A stretch of 39,574 bases of DNA, from contig JAHOYU010000104.1 of NCBI GenBank assembly GCA_019038625.1, positions 1 to 39,574 of the forward strand. The letters are read 5' to 3'. Positions 24,539 through 32,664 of this stretch are shown in pieces; within the stretch, counting starts at the first letter, position 1, and every line of letters starts with the position of its first letter. The notes beneath the pieces were generated by a model. The model saw only the letters and a list, made by a program, of their open reading frames with translations, made no database searches and was not told the DNA's origin. This stretch comes from Candidatus Latescibacterota bacterium (GTDB lineage: Bacteria; Krumholzibacteriota; Krumholzibacteriia; Krumholzibacteriales; Krumholzibacteriaceae). The position numbers and the translations under genes are program-made.

Positions 24539-24805
24539 TTAATCCTTCTTGAGATACCTTTCGGGGTCTTTCATGAAGGCTTCCATGTTTTCCTTGGAAT
24601 TGAAGTTGTATTCCATCTCCTTGTAGATATAAGAATAGCTCGATGAAACGACATCTACCAGCTTCTGATCGACAGGATCGACCAGGGAACCGCCGCCGAC
24701 TTTCGTCTCTGTTTGAAGATTCTTGTCGCCCTCTGACTGATTGTTGCTGCAACCCAGCGACGATACAAGCATAACTGCAAGTAATACTACGAGGATCCTC
24801 TTCAT
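24539..24805 (-). CDS. Small lipoprotein with a YHS-like domain lacking the metal-binding cysteines
   Basis: The 88-residue product has a lipoprotein signal with lipobox 'SLGC' (Cys19). After a polar linker the C-terminus reads 'YNFNSKENMEAFMKDPERYL', which follows the YHS pattern (Y-x-F-x-S...F-x-x-(D/N)PE-x-Y). In canonical YHS domains the strand carries 'FCS' and another Cys that bind metal; here they are replaced (FNS), so metal binding is doubtful. GGAGGT precedes the ATG. Promoter and terminator flank it, so it is probably transcribed alone. Confidence 0.72.
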   Translation of the reverse strand: MKRILVVLLAVMLVSSLGCSNNQSEGDKNLQTETKVGGGSLVDPVDQKLVDVVSSSYSYIYKEMEYNFNSKENMEAFMKDPERYLKKD

Positions 24806-24860
24806 CTAACTACCTCCATCTATCAGGATTATTACCATTCGATTTTTCCTTTGCATGGCG

Positions 24861-24889
24861 AAGATAACAGATTTGAGGATTCGGGTCAA
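24861..24889 (-). promoter_or_regulatory. Promoter for the YHS-like lipoprotein gene
   Basis: TTGACC (24889-24884), a 17-bp spacer and TATCTT (24866-24861) lie on the minus strand, about 55 bp upstream of the start codon. Confidence 0.45.
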
Positions 24890-24952
24890 GTATCCTCATT
24901 CCCAGTCCTTCACTGCCAGCGATGCACCCTGAAACTGCTCAAATGAACATTA

Positions 24953-27358
24953 TTATTTAAGCAATATCATCTTTTTTGTTTCCACAAAGCTGCCAGCAGA
25001 AAGTTTATAGAAATAGACTCCGCTCGCTGCTTTAAGGCCGTCAACCGTTATACCATCCCACTTCTCGTCGTAGTGCCCTGCAGGTCGGAATTCCTCTACG
25101 ACTACCCTGACCAGTCTTCCTGCGGTGTCGTATACCCTGAGCGTCACGTGCGAGCTGCTCGTCAGTCCGAATTTTATGGTCGTCGAAGGGTTGAAGGGGT
25201 TCGGATAATTCTGCGAAAGATAACTCGCCCGTGGTGCCGGAGGATCGTCGCCGGTGATCTCGCCAGGCACCAATGTGATATATCCACTCTCGTTCCCATT
25301 CTCGTCGATCGCCGAGAGCTTGTACCAGTAGTCCTGCTGCCAGTCCCAGCTACCATCGAACCAGGATTCGGTTTCAGGTGTTGCAACGAGATTGCCTGCA
25401 CCCGGTGTGAAAATCTCGCTCGTGCTGCGGTAGACAGCATAATACCAGAAGTCGTTCTCCGTGTTCTGGTCCCAGCTGAGCTGGATCCCCGCCGGGGACT
25501 GCGACTGTTCTCCTGCCAGCCCGAGCGGCGGGGCAGGAGCGAGGTTATCGACCGAGTATCCGCTGTCAGGCTCGCTGACATACCAGACAAAAGGGTCGAT
25601 CGTATGCGCCGTGACTATATAGACATTGTAAGGTATGCCGTACGAGGACGAATCCGCAAGAGTGACCGCTCTGAATATATATTCGCTGCTCTGCGCGGCA
25701 TCGAATGAGCCGACCAGCTCCCAGGTACCCGCCGGTATGGCTCCGGTCGGAGCAGTGAGCAGGAAACGTTCTTCGCCGGATTCGACGATCAGGTCTTCAG
25801 TCTGGGATGCGTCCTGTGAGAAAGCCGCAGCCATCAGGGATGGCGCCCCGTCCACTCTCTGCCATACGTCGTATCTCGTGACCGGGACGATCCGTTGATC
25901 GAGATCGTCGTATTCGGAAGAAGTTACAGTCAATCTGACCGCGCCGCCCTGGTCGGCGGGTACGTCTGCGACCTGTGTGATCGCCGGGTCGGGCACAGGG
26001 ATGACGCCTTTGTAGCCGAAAGACTGCGCATATATGCCATCGCCGAGCGTCACCTGGTTATCTCTCATCGTCGCAAAGAGACCTCCCGCACCGTCATGGC
26101 AGAAATCCCATCCGCCTCCGGACCCGCCCGGCACATGTCCTAAATACAATCCGCCGGCTGCCCAAATGGCTCTACCATCGGCATCGAGCTTCTGTCCCGC
26201 GAGACCTTCGTCCCATCTCAGATCACGCCAGGCGATAATACAGCCGCCGCCGGACTCGAGGAGCACGTGGTCGAGCTGATGTTCGACATCGTGGCCGACA
26301 AGGATGCCGTTTGTCGTCCAAAGTGGGAAACGGAACTTGTCGACATGCTGCGCGTAGATCTTGGAGATACCATCGTCACGTTCGTCTGCCCAGGCGATAT
26401 ACGCGCCGCCCCTGCCGTCTGAGAGGATCTCGGGATCAAGCTGGTTGCCGAATCCCTGGCATATAAAAACGGAGCTCGACCACAGGTAGTTTCCCCCGGC
26501 ATCGATGCTGTGTGCTCTTATATCCGTGAACCCCGAACCATATTTCCATGCCACGACCACGCCATCGAAGGCGTCGCCCGCAATGACAGGTTCGGTGCCG
26601 TCACGATAGTCTCCGTCGAGCTCCACGCCGTCGCCCAGCCAGACGGCGCCCGACGGGTAGACACGCTGCACGAAGATATAACCCGAGTCGTTGTTGTATG
26701 CTACGAAGGCCCCTCCCATACCGTCACCAACTATATCGGGGTTCTGATGGTCGCCGCATACTATCGCGCCATGTCCGGAGACTTCATCCCAGGAAAGATT
26801 CCCCTCAGAGTCGACTCTCTGGGCATAAATATAGCCCCCAGTTCTAAAAGCTGTCACAAAGCCGCCCAGTCCGTCAGGAGCGGCTACGATCGAATATGGC
26901 CCGATGCCGCCTGTTACCTCCACTCCCAAAGAGCCCCAGAGAATGTTTCCACCGGAGTCGAACCTCTGCGCCCAAATCTCTCCTGATAACGTGCAGACGA
27001 TTATCGCGCCACCCTCGCCGTCGCTGAATAGCTCCAGCAAATTATATTGTCCGTCCTCGGAGACCGGAATCCCGTCTGTCGTCCAGTATAGGGTCCCGGA
27101 GCCGTCGACCCTCTGGGCGTAGATCGTTGTAAATGAGTTGCGATCGTCTTCCCACACTACAAATGAACCGCCCGCGCCGTCTGTTACTATATGAGGCGAT
27201 TCTCCGCCACCCGGGCCAACGTAGACGAGGGAACCGTCAGGGAGCCAAGCGGCATCGGCCTGAACTGGTGACAGAATAACAGGCAATGCAAGTGCGAGTG
27301 TCAGGACGGAATAAGTGCATATTATGGAAATAACCGGAAGCAAGCGGGCGGCTTTCAT
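24953..27358 (-). CDS. Secreted propeller-like repeat protein with FnIII and FlgD-like C-terminal sorting domain
   Basis: The 801-residue product starts behind AGGAGG. A signal peptide ends near 'VQADA' (about 36). Residues about 40-460 repeat the pattern 'DGxGGxxVxWxD...IYAQRVDxxGxxxW', consistent with a beta-propeller-like fold. A fibronectin-III-like domain lies at about 610-695 ('GIQLSWDQNTENDFWYYAVY'). The last roughly 95 residues are the FlgD-like domain with 'NYPNPFNPSTTIKFGL', 'GRLVRVV' and 'ASGVYFYKLSAG', ending 'MILLK'. Such domains in FCB bacteria are C-terminal sorting signals of type IX-like secretion. The protein is probably displayed or released; its ligand is unknown. This domain is the best lineage clue in the window. 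Confidence 0.85.
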   Translation of the reverse strand: MKAARLLPVISIICTYSVLTLALALPVILSPVQADAAWLPDGSLVYVGPGGGESPHIVTDGAGGSFVVWEDDRNSFTTIYAQRVDGSGTLYWTTDGIPVSEDGQYNLLELFSDGEGGAIIVCTLSGEIWAQRFDSGGNILWGSLGVEVTGGIGPYSIVAAPDGLGGFVTAFRTGGYIYAQRVDSEGNLSWDEVSGHGAIVCGDHQNPDIVGDGMGGAFVAYNNDSGYIFVQRVYPSGAVWLGDGVELDGDYRDGTEPVIAGDAFDGVVVAWKYGSGFTDIRAHSIDAGGNYLWSSSVFICQGFGNQLDPEILSDGRGGAYIAWADERDDGISKIYAQHVDKFRFPLWTTNGILVGHDVEHQLDHVLLESGGGCIIAWRDLRWDEGLAGQKLDADGRAIWAAGGLYLGHVPGGSGGGWDFCHDGAGGLFATMRDNQVTLGDGIYAQSFGYKGVIPVPDPAITQVADVPADQGGAVRLTVTSSEYDDLDQRIVPVTRYDVWQRVDGAPSLMAAAFSQDASQTEDLIVESGEERFLLTAPTGAIPAGTWELVGSFDAAQSSEYIFRAVTLADSSSYGIPYNVYIVTAHTIDPFVWYVSEPDSGYSVDNLAPAPPLGLAGEQSQSPAGIQLSWDQNTENDFWYYAVYRSTSEIFTPGAGNLVATPETESWFDGSWDWQQDYWYKLSAIDENGNESGYITLVPGEITGDDPPAPRASYLSQNYPNPFNPSTTIKFGLTSSSHVTLRVYDTAGRLVRVVVEEFRPAGHYDEKWDGITVDGLKAASGVYFYKLSAGSFVETKKMILLK

Positions 27359-27431
27359 GATTTCCTCCTGTTGGTGGCTTCTGTATATGTCGTAGATCTA
27401 TTCCCTCAGAAATGACTGATCGGATGCGGTC

Positions 27432-27460
27432 ATTATAGCATAGATGGGAGGGTGATTCAA
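27432..27460 (-). promoter_or_regulatory. Strong promoter for the sorting-domain protein gene
   Basis: TTGAAT (27460-27455), a 17-bp spacer and a perfect TATAAT (27437-27432) lie on the minus strand about 75 bp before the start codon. Confidence 0.6.
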
Positions 27461-27524
27461 GCAGGGGCCCAAACGCCGGCCTGGCCAGAACGACGGCCAA
27501 AGCCCCAGGACAATCCTGAAAGTA

Positions 27525-28127
27525 TCAGATGACCGATTCTATGACTTCGTGTTCTATCAACACTCCTACTATGTCGACGATCTCGGGCAGGACTTCGGTG
27601 TCGAGCCCCGCTTTCGTCGAGATCTCATCGATAGTCATCGTTTCAGCGCCGGGGAAAGGAAGGTGATATAGAAACCGACCCTGGTGCGAAGTGAGATTGA
27701 TCCTGTGTTCTTTCCTGTCCCGGCCCTCACCCGACCAGATGACTACGTTGCTGATCGCGTCTCCGCTTCGGGCAGTGGTGAACTTCACCCGGGAGTTCTT
27801 TTTCTCCCTAATGCCACCCTTGCCCTCGCCAGCCCCCACTTCTTCGACGATAGACTGTAGATCGATCTTCATCTCCAGCGATCCGACAGCGAGAGAGTAC
27901 CTGAAATAGGGGCGTTTTCTTTCATAGACTTCCCTGCGCGAAATGATCCCGAGAGATTCCATCGATTCGAGAAAATCCTGGGCCGTGTTGATGTGGATAC
28001 TTACCCGCGAAGCTGCCTCTGAAGCAGAGACATCCCTGTAACTTGCCAGGAGCCTGAACATATCCATGGCATATTCCTTCGAAAGGTAATATCCGAGTTT
28101 TGAAGCCTTTTTGAAATCGTCTATCAT
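27525..28127 (-). CDS. Winged-helix transcriptional regulator (ArsR/TrmB-like), 200 residues
   Basis: The N-terminal 75 residues form a winged helix: 'AMDMFRLLASYRDVSASEAA' leads to the recognition helix 'HINTAQDFLESMESLGII' and the wing 'ERKRPYFRYSLA'. The middle (about 75-130) is charged and flexible. A second small helical domain ('MTIDEISTKAGLDTEVLPEI', about 165-185) could be another degenerate HTH. It starts 10 bp after the stop of the upstream membrane-protein gene, so the two form an operon. The effector and targets are not evident. Confidence 0.7.
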   Translation of the reverse strand: MIDDFKKASKLGYYLSKEYAMDMFRLLASYRDVSASEAASRVSIHINTAQDFLESMESLGIISRREVYERKRPYFRYSLAVGSLEMKIDLQSIVEEVGAGEGKGGIREKKNSRVKFTTARSGDAISNVVIWSGEGRDRKEHRINLTSHQGRFLYHLPFPGAETMTIDEISTKAGLDTEVLPEIVDIVGVLIEHEVIESVI

Positions 28128-28137
28128 TTTTTTATTC

Positions 28138-28953
28138 CTACGAAAACCAGCCGGTCCTGACTTTGTTCAGCCTGTCGATGATCCTTGTCTCCTGCCTGCT
28201 CGTATGCATTTCCAGAAACTCCACAAACAGGTCGCCGAGTGAAGCGCAGAGCTTGTCAAATTCAAGATCATCCCTGTATTCATAATAATCATCCCGGGAG
28301 ATATTCACCGACACCTTGCCTTCGAAATCAAAACAGACCCAGCTGTCCCGAGAGATATCCCTGCCCGGATTCCAGAGATGAAAGAATTCTTTTCCCATCC
28401 TGATGATGACGAAATATATCCTGTCACTCTCACGGTGCGGCAGCACGATGAGGTGCCGGCCACAGAAATCAGCGAAGCCCGAGATCTCGTTCCTGGAATA
28501 TTCGACACTGCCGGATGGCCTGGGCCTTTCGGTAAATCCGTTTCCGAGCCTGTCGACCGGGTCTGCAGCCAGCTCGAGCAGTTCACGCCCTCTCCATTTG
28601 ACCTTTTTTGTCACCATCACATAGATCAGCCAGGCGATAAATGGAAGGGTCGCCGCCCGCATTATTTCGTACACCGAACGGTCAGGCAGGCCGAACACAC
28701 TCCCCGGAATGCTGGCCAATGCGACCGTCCCCATGGTGAGATAGCAGGCAGATGCCAGATATCCAATTGACCTGGTCCTGAAAAATGACGAAAATGACAG
28801 AATTGAAAAGGACAGGAACACCATCGTAACGAACCACGCCATGCTATCACGCCCGAATATCATTGCCATCAACAGGCAGCCCGCGAGCGTAAAGAATGCT
28901 GGCAACAGCCCCGCGATAGACCTGTCCGGCTTGAGTTTACTATATGCGTTCAT
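28138..28953 (-). CDS. Four-helix membrane protein of unknown function, paired with the winged-helix regulator
   Basis: The 271-residue product has about four membrane helices in its first 120 residues (near 14-32, 38-57, 63-82 and 95-112), then a soluble cytoplasmic C-terminal half with 'FCGRHLIVLPHRESDRIYFV', 'FEGKVSVNISRDDYYEYRDD' and a charged final helix. I do not recognise the family. It is the first gene of a two-gene operon with a helix-turn-helix regulator, read from a strong promoter at 29054-29026. A membrane sensor working with the regulator is possible, on context alone. Confidence 0.7.
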   Translation of the reverse strand: MNAYSKLKPDRSIAGLLPAFFTLAGCLLMAMIFGRDSMAWFVTMVFLSFSILSFSSFFRTRSIGYLASACYLTMGTVALASIPGSVFGLPDRSVYEIMRAATLPFIAWLIYVMVTKKVKWRGRELLELAADPVDRLGNGFTERPRPSGSVEYSRNEISGFADFCGRHLIVLPHRESDRIYFVIIRMGKEFFHLWNPGRDISRDSWVCFDFEGKVSVNISRDDYYEYRDDLEFDKLCASLGDLFVEFLEMHTSRQETRIIDRLNKVRTGWFS

Positions 28954-29025
28954 CAGCGACCCTTTCGTCTAACAATCCTGAAACCCCAGTCCAACAAAAC
29001 AAGATACATACTTCTTATATTTTGT

Positions 29026-29054
29026 AGTATATAATTATTGCACTATTTTGTCAA
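29026..29054 (-). promoter_or_regulatory. Promoter for the membrane-protein/regulator operon
   Basis: TTGACA (29054-29049), a 17-bp spacer and TATACT (29031-29026) lie on the minus strand, in a strongly AT-rich divergent intergenic region, about 75 bp before the start codon. Confidence 0.6.
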
Positions 29055-29077
29055 GGGGGAAAAATCATTCTTATATA
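29048..29077 (+). promoter_or_regulatory. Candidate promoter for 6-phosphofructokinase
   Basis: TTGTCA (29048-29053), an 18-bp spacer and TATATA (29072-29077) lie about 75-105 bp before the coding start. Its -35 box overlaps the -35 box of the divergent promoter on the other strand. Confidence 0.35.
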
Positions 29078-29150
29078 AATTTTTTACAATTTCTGCCGAA
29101 TACTATACTATAACCGGTACCGCAATATTTTTGCGAAGAAAGGAACAGTA

Positions 29151-30317
29151 GTGGTGACAGCTGTAAAGGAGAAAAAGTCGATGGTGAAGAAAAAGGCTGC
29201 GAAACACAAGATGCCCGACCCGAAAAAGATTAAGAATGTAGGCATTCTCACAGGCGGCGGAGACTGCCCGGGCCTCAACGCTGTGATTAAGGGACTCGTC
29301 CGCAACGCAGCCTATGCTTACGGGTGGAAGGCCACCGGTATAGAAGACGGATTCGACGGACTTCTCGACTGCAGGGGACACAAACTCACCCCGAAAGAGA
29401 TGTCAGGATTGCAGCTCAAGGGCGGCACGATTCTCGGCACGTCGAACCGCGGCAATCCACTCAGTTATCCTGTAAAAGAAAACGGCAGGACATATAACAA
29501 GGACGTGACCCCGGAGATCGTAAAAAATATCAAAAAAATGGGGATCGACGTCCTCGTAGCCGTCGGAGGCGACGGAACGATGAAGATCGCCCAGGCACTC
29601 TTTGAAAAAGGTGTACCCATAGTCGGCGTTCCGAAGACGATCGATAACGATCTCGACGTGACAGATGTCACCTTCGGCTTCAACAGCGCCGTCACTATAG
29701 CTACCGATGCCCTCGACAGACTCCACACGACCGCGGAGAGCCATCACAGGCTCCTTGTCCTGGAAGTCATGGGGCGCGACTGTGGATGGATCGCCCTGGA
29801 GGCAGGCATCGCCGGTGGAGCCGATGTCATACTGATGCCTGAGATCCCTTTCGATATCAATGTCGTCTGCGACCATATCCAGGCCCGCAAGAAACGTGGA
29901 AAAAAATTCAGCATTGTGATCATCGCCGAGGGGGCCTATCCACAGGGCGGCAGAAAAGTATATGAGAAAGAACCGGGCGCCGACGGCACTCCGGGAAGAC
30001 TCGGTGGTATAGGCCGATGGGTGGCAGAAAAGATAGGACTTCTGGCAAAGATGGAGACGAGGGTGACCGTGCTGGGGCATGTCCAGAGAGGCGGTACCCC
30101 GACGACATACGACAGGATCCTCGCGATGCGTTTCGGCGTAGAAGCGGCAAACCTGATCGCCCGGGGAGAATATGGCAGGATGGTCTGCCTGAAGGGCCGG
30201 GAGATCAAGTCAGCCAACATCAAAGCAGCAGTCAAGAAACTCAAGAGGGTCGATCCCGACGGGCAGATGGTAAAGACGGCTGAGGCACTCGGAGCATCGG
30301 TGGGCCGCCCGGAGTAG
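29151..30317 (+). CDS. pfkA: 6-phosphofructokinase
   Basis: Phosphorylates fructose 6-phosphate in glycolysis, in the cytoplasm. The product is 388 residues from GTG 29151 (SD AAAGGA); ATG 29181, behind AAGGAG, is an equally good start and would shorten a Lys-rich N-terminal extension. Motifs: 'GILTGGGDCPGLNAV' (31-45), 'VAVGGDGTM' (137-144), 'PKTIDNDLD' (161-169, catalytic Asp165), 'EVMGRDCGW' and 'GHVQRGGTP'. The residue matching E. coli Gly104 is Gly142, which favours ATP, while Lys162 replaces Gly124 as in the PPi-enzyme clade. That Gly/Lys combination is known from actinobacterial ATP-dependent enzymes, so ATP is the more likely donor. It is transcribed alone. Confidence 0.93.
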   Translation: MVTAVKEKKSMVKKKAAKHKMPDPKKIKNVGILTGGGDCPGLNAVIKGLVRNAAYAYGWKATGIEDGFDGLLDCRGHKLTPKEMSGLQLKGGTILGTSNRGNPLSYPVKENGRTYNKDVTPEIVKNIKKMGIDVLVAVGGDGTMKIAQALFEKGVPIVGVPKTIDNDLDVTDVTFGFNSAVTIATDALDRLHTTAESHHRLLVLEVMGRDCGWIALEAGIAGGADVILMPEIPFDINVVCDHIQARKKRGKKFSIVIIAEGAYPQGGRKVYEKEPGADGTPGRLGGIGRWVAEKIGLLAKMETRVTVLGHVQRGGTPTTYDRILAMRFGVEAANLIARGEYGRMVCLKGREIKSANIKAAVKKLKRVDPDGQMVKTAEALGASVGRPE

Positions 30318-30347
30318 GTGGGACGACTGTGGTAGTCCCTCTTCCGG

Positions 30348-30878
30348 TCAGTTACGGCGTCCAAGGGCAAATCTGTAGGATGGCGCGAAATATATGATAA
30401 GAGCCGACAAGAGGAAGACCGCGTCCTCAAGTATCTTTTTCCAGGCATAGGTAGCGCCAAAACCACACCCGCAATCGAAATAAACATCCAGGAACGGTGT
30501 CCCCTCACCATTCATTATATCGAACGTCCTGTATATGACTACCCCAATGAACACCACGTTCAGAACGACAAAAATGAAAGCTGAACCCCTCATAAAAAAC
30601 CCGGTCAGCAGGGAGATGCTGCAGATTATCTCTATCCATGGCAGCACGATCGCCATGATGTAGAGGAGCGGGCCGATTCCGAGCACCTTGTACATCCTGA
30701 TCTCGTCAGCGAACATCAGGGGTTTGCCGGCCTTCTGAAAAGCAGCGTAGATGAAGAAGGCAGCGAGGAATATCCGGCATAGCAGGACCACATAGTCCTT
30801 CCAGCTGGCCGGCCCATCCCGAAAGTCACCCTTCACCCCGAAAACACCATTTCCGCTTATGTAATCCATCATCGCCAT
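30348..30878 (-). CDS. MauE/DoxX-like redox-associated membrane protein
   Basis: The open frame starts at 30947, inside the upstream gene; ATG 30878 (MAMMDYISG...), 176 residues, just after the rhodanese stop, is more likely. About four membrane helices are seen ('YVVLLCRIFLAAFFIYAAFQ', 'LLYIMAIVLPWIEIICSISL', 'AFIFVVLNVVFIGVVIY' and a C-terminal one). Between the last two is 'YFDCGCGFG', the Cys pair typical of MauE-like members of the DoxX superfamily. Homologues often sit beside rhodanese or thioredoxin-like proteins and are thought to move reducing equivalents across the membrane. Here the upstream neighbour is a rhodanese, which fits. The substrate is unknown. Confidence 0.75.
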   Translation of the reverse strand: MAMMDYISGNGVFGVKGDFRDGPASWKDYVVLLCRIFLAAFFIYAAFQKAGKPLMFADEIRMYKVLGIGPLLYIMAIVLPWIEIICSISLLTGFFMRGSAFIFVVLNVVFIGVVIYRTFDIMNGEGTPFLDVYFDCGCGFGATYAWKKILEDAVFLLSALIIYFAPSYRFALGRRN

Positions 30879-30898
30879 AACAACTATAATTCGTCCTT

Positions 30899-31402
30899 CT
30901 ATTGGTCGTGCATACCGGTCTCGAGAGGAAGTCCAGCCTCGACCCAACCCTCGATCCCACCCCTGAAAACAGAAATCTTCCTGTAACCGAGGGCGAACAA
31001 CTCTCTCGCCAGCAACTCGGAGTCATCACAGTACGGACCGGTACAGTAAATTGCAAATTCCTCATCAAATGAAAGATATGGAGTGACTCTATCCACATAT
31101 CTCCCGAACTCGAAGTAGTCGAGAAGTATCGCTCCTGGAACATGACCCTGTTCATAATCCGCGGCTGTCCTCGAATCAAGTACGATCCCTCCCCCATCGA
31201 GAAGCGACCTGAACTCATCGACCCCCACTATCTTTATTCCCTCGACCTCCTCCGTCTGGAACCCCTCTATCACAGGGACCCCATTCATTTTCCTGAACGG
31301 ATTTATTCCGTTCTCGGAAAACGCATTGAACGTAAAGGCCGTGACGACGGAAATCGCCGTAATGATGATCGCCTGAATTATTCCATATCTGATCCGTTCC
31401 AT
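30899..31402 (-). CDS. Membrane-anchored rhodanese-like protein
   Basis: The 167-residue product has one N-terminal membrane helix (about 7-27, 'IIQAIIITAISVVTAFTF') and a rhodanese domain: 'GIVLDSRTAADYEQGHVPGA', 'EEFAIYCTGPYCDDSELLAR', 'GYRKISVFRGGIEGW'. The active-site Cys is in 'YCTGPYCDDS', a loop with a second Cys, unlike the simple CxxGxR type, which could allow a disulfide. The domain should face the periplasm if the helix is an uncleaved anchor. The downstream MauE-like gene follows after about 20 bp, so they form an operon of sulfur or redox character. Family assignment is firm; role inferred. Confidence 0.82.
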   Translation of the reverse strand: MERIRYGIIQAIIITAISVVTAFTFNAFSENGINPFRKMNGVPVIEGFQTEEVEGIKIVGVDEFRSLLDGGGIVLDSRTAADYEQGHVPGAILLDYFEFGRYVDRVTPYLSFDEEFAIYCTGPYCDDSELLARELFALGYRKISVFRGGIEGWVEAGLPLETGMHDQ

Positions 31403-31545
31403 AGGCTAGAATATATATCCAGACTCTCTCGAATGCAACCCGTCCCGGGACTTCATTCTTCCAGCAACCGGATCTTCCAGAAAACCCTACACAATCTTCA
31501 CCATCTGCAATTATACTGACTGTCCGGAAAGGAAGACTGGTATTT

Positions 31546-32556
31546 GTGAAACAGCTTGAAAAGAACGTCATTCCAGCGGCTGAGGAGATCATCTCGTCTC
31601 CGTTCTGCTTCAGGGCGGTTCTGCCGGGGAATATTCATGTTCCCGGTATCATCGTGCAGGAAAAAGAGCCGTCCAGATCAGGCCCCGACGATCTCGAACT
31701 GATCGAATCGATTCGGACTCACGGGATCATCGAACCACCTCTCATCATCCGCAGAGACGGTGAAAACTGCATCGTCACGGGGCACCGGCGCCTCGCGGCG
31801 GCAGCAGCTGCCGGCCTGACCGATACAGACATGCTCGTCATGGGCACGGATATTCCTGAAGACACTGTTCCTGCCGGGATCCTGAATATATGGCTCGAAT
31901 CAGCCAGAGGGGGAACAGTTCTCTCCGAACTGGAGAAACTCCTGCTCCTGTCCAGGGCGAAAGTCCTTGCGGGACCGGATCTCGAAGATCTTATGCCCAT
32001 ACTGTCAGATGTATTTGGACGGGATATCAATTCGACTTTCGCTGAAAAGCTTCTTACCCTTCTGGATCTGACGCCCCCTGTAAGGACTGCTTTACACAAC
32101 GGCAGGATGAGGACAGGTGATCTCCTGTCTCTCGGTTCACACTCTTCGATCGACATCGACGTGGCCGCCGGGTTGCTACTTGGTGAAAAGATGAGCCGTG
32201 GAGGGATGAAGAAGGCCATCAAGCTGATTCTGTATCTTGCCGACCAGCATGGAACGGAATGGAAAAATATCCTGGTCTCTTCCAGCGAATCGACCCCGCC
32301 TCTGGCAGTCCGGCTTGGAAAAGCCTGTTATCCGCATCTGGAAAAGGACACGACGGAGATCGTGAGAATGATTGACAGCATCGGCCTCCCTGAAGAAGCC
32401 TCGATCAATCCGCCTGACAACCTCGAGGGTGGAAGTTACTCCCTGAATATCAGGATACGTGACGAAGCACGGTTTTCTGTGATCCTGGAAAAACTGTCCT
32501 CCGCGCTTTCAGCCGGCAGGATAGAAAGACTGTTGAAAATTCTTAAAGGAAAATAA
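31546..32556 (+). CDS. Orphan ParB/Srx-fold domain protein
   Basis: The 336-residue product starts at GTG 31546 behind an AAAGGAAG-type ribosome site. Residues about 25-100 match the ParB N-terminal fold: 'LELIESIRTHGIIEPPLIIR' and box II-like 'VTGHRRLAAAAAAGL' (GxRR type, part of the CTP-binding pocket in ParB). A helical region (about 130-215) could be a ParB-like HTH segment. The C-terminus is unfamiliar. There is no parA next to it and no parS-like repeat was noticed, so it is probably not the chromosome partition protein; ParB-fold proteins also include regulators and nucleases. Its function is unknown. Confidence 0.72.
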   Translation: MKQLEKNVIPAAEEIISSPFCFRAVLPGNIHVPGIIVQEKEPSRSGPDDLELIESIRTHGIIEPPLIIRRDGENCIVTGHRRLAAAAAAGLTDTDMLVMGTDIPEDTVPAGILNIWLESARGGTVLSELEKLLLLSRAKVLAGPDLEDLMPILSDVFGRDINSTFAEKLLTLLDLTPPVRTALHNGRMRTGDLLSLGSHSSIDIDVAAGLLLGEKMSRGGMKKAIKLILYLADQHGTEWKNILVSSSESTPPLAVRLGKACYPHLEKDTTEIVRMIDSIGLPEEASINPPDNLEGGSYSLNIRIRDEARFSVILEKLSSALSAGRIERLLKILKGK

Positions 32557-32558
32557 AA

Positions 32559-32620
32559 GGGGATGCGTGTGGGGCTGAGCGTTCCGGGTTTACAACGTTC
32601 AACTTAATTACCGCATCCCC
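32559..32620. repeat. Inverted repeat between convergent genes
   Basis: GGGGATGCG (32559-32567) and CGCATCCCC (32612-32620) are exact complements around a 44-nt loop, starting 2 bp after the ParB-like gene and ending 45 bp before the end of the TPR lipoprotein gene. It may act as a bidirectional terminator, although no strong T run follows. Confidence 0.5.
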
Positions 32621-32664
32621 TGTATATAGATACGCATTTGCCGGCTCTAAAGTTCCTCAAAAAA

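Noticed and set aside
32559-32620. Inverted repeat as another attC site
   Set aside because: The boxes GTTRRRY and RYYYAAC are absent, the arms are perfect with no unpaired bases, and the flanking genes are ordinary chromosomal ones.
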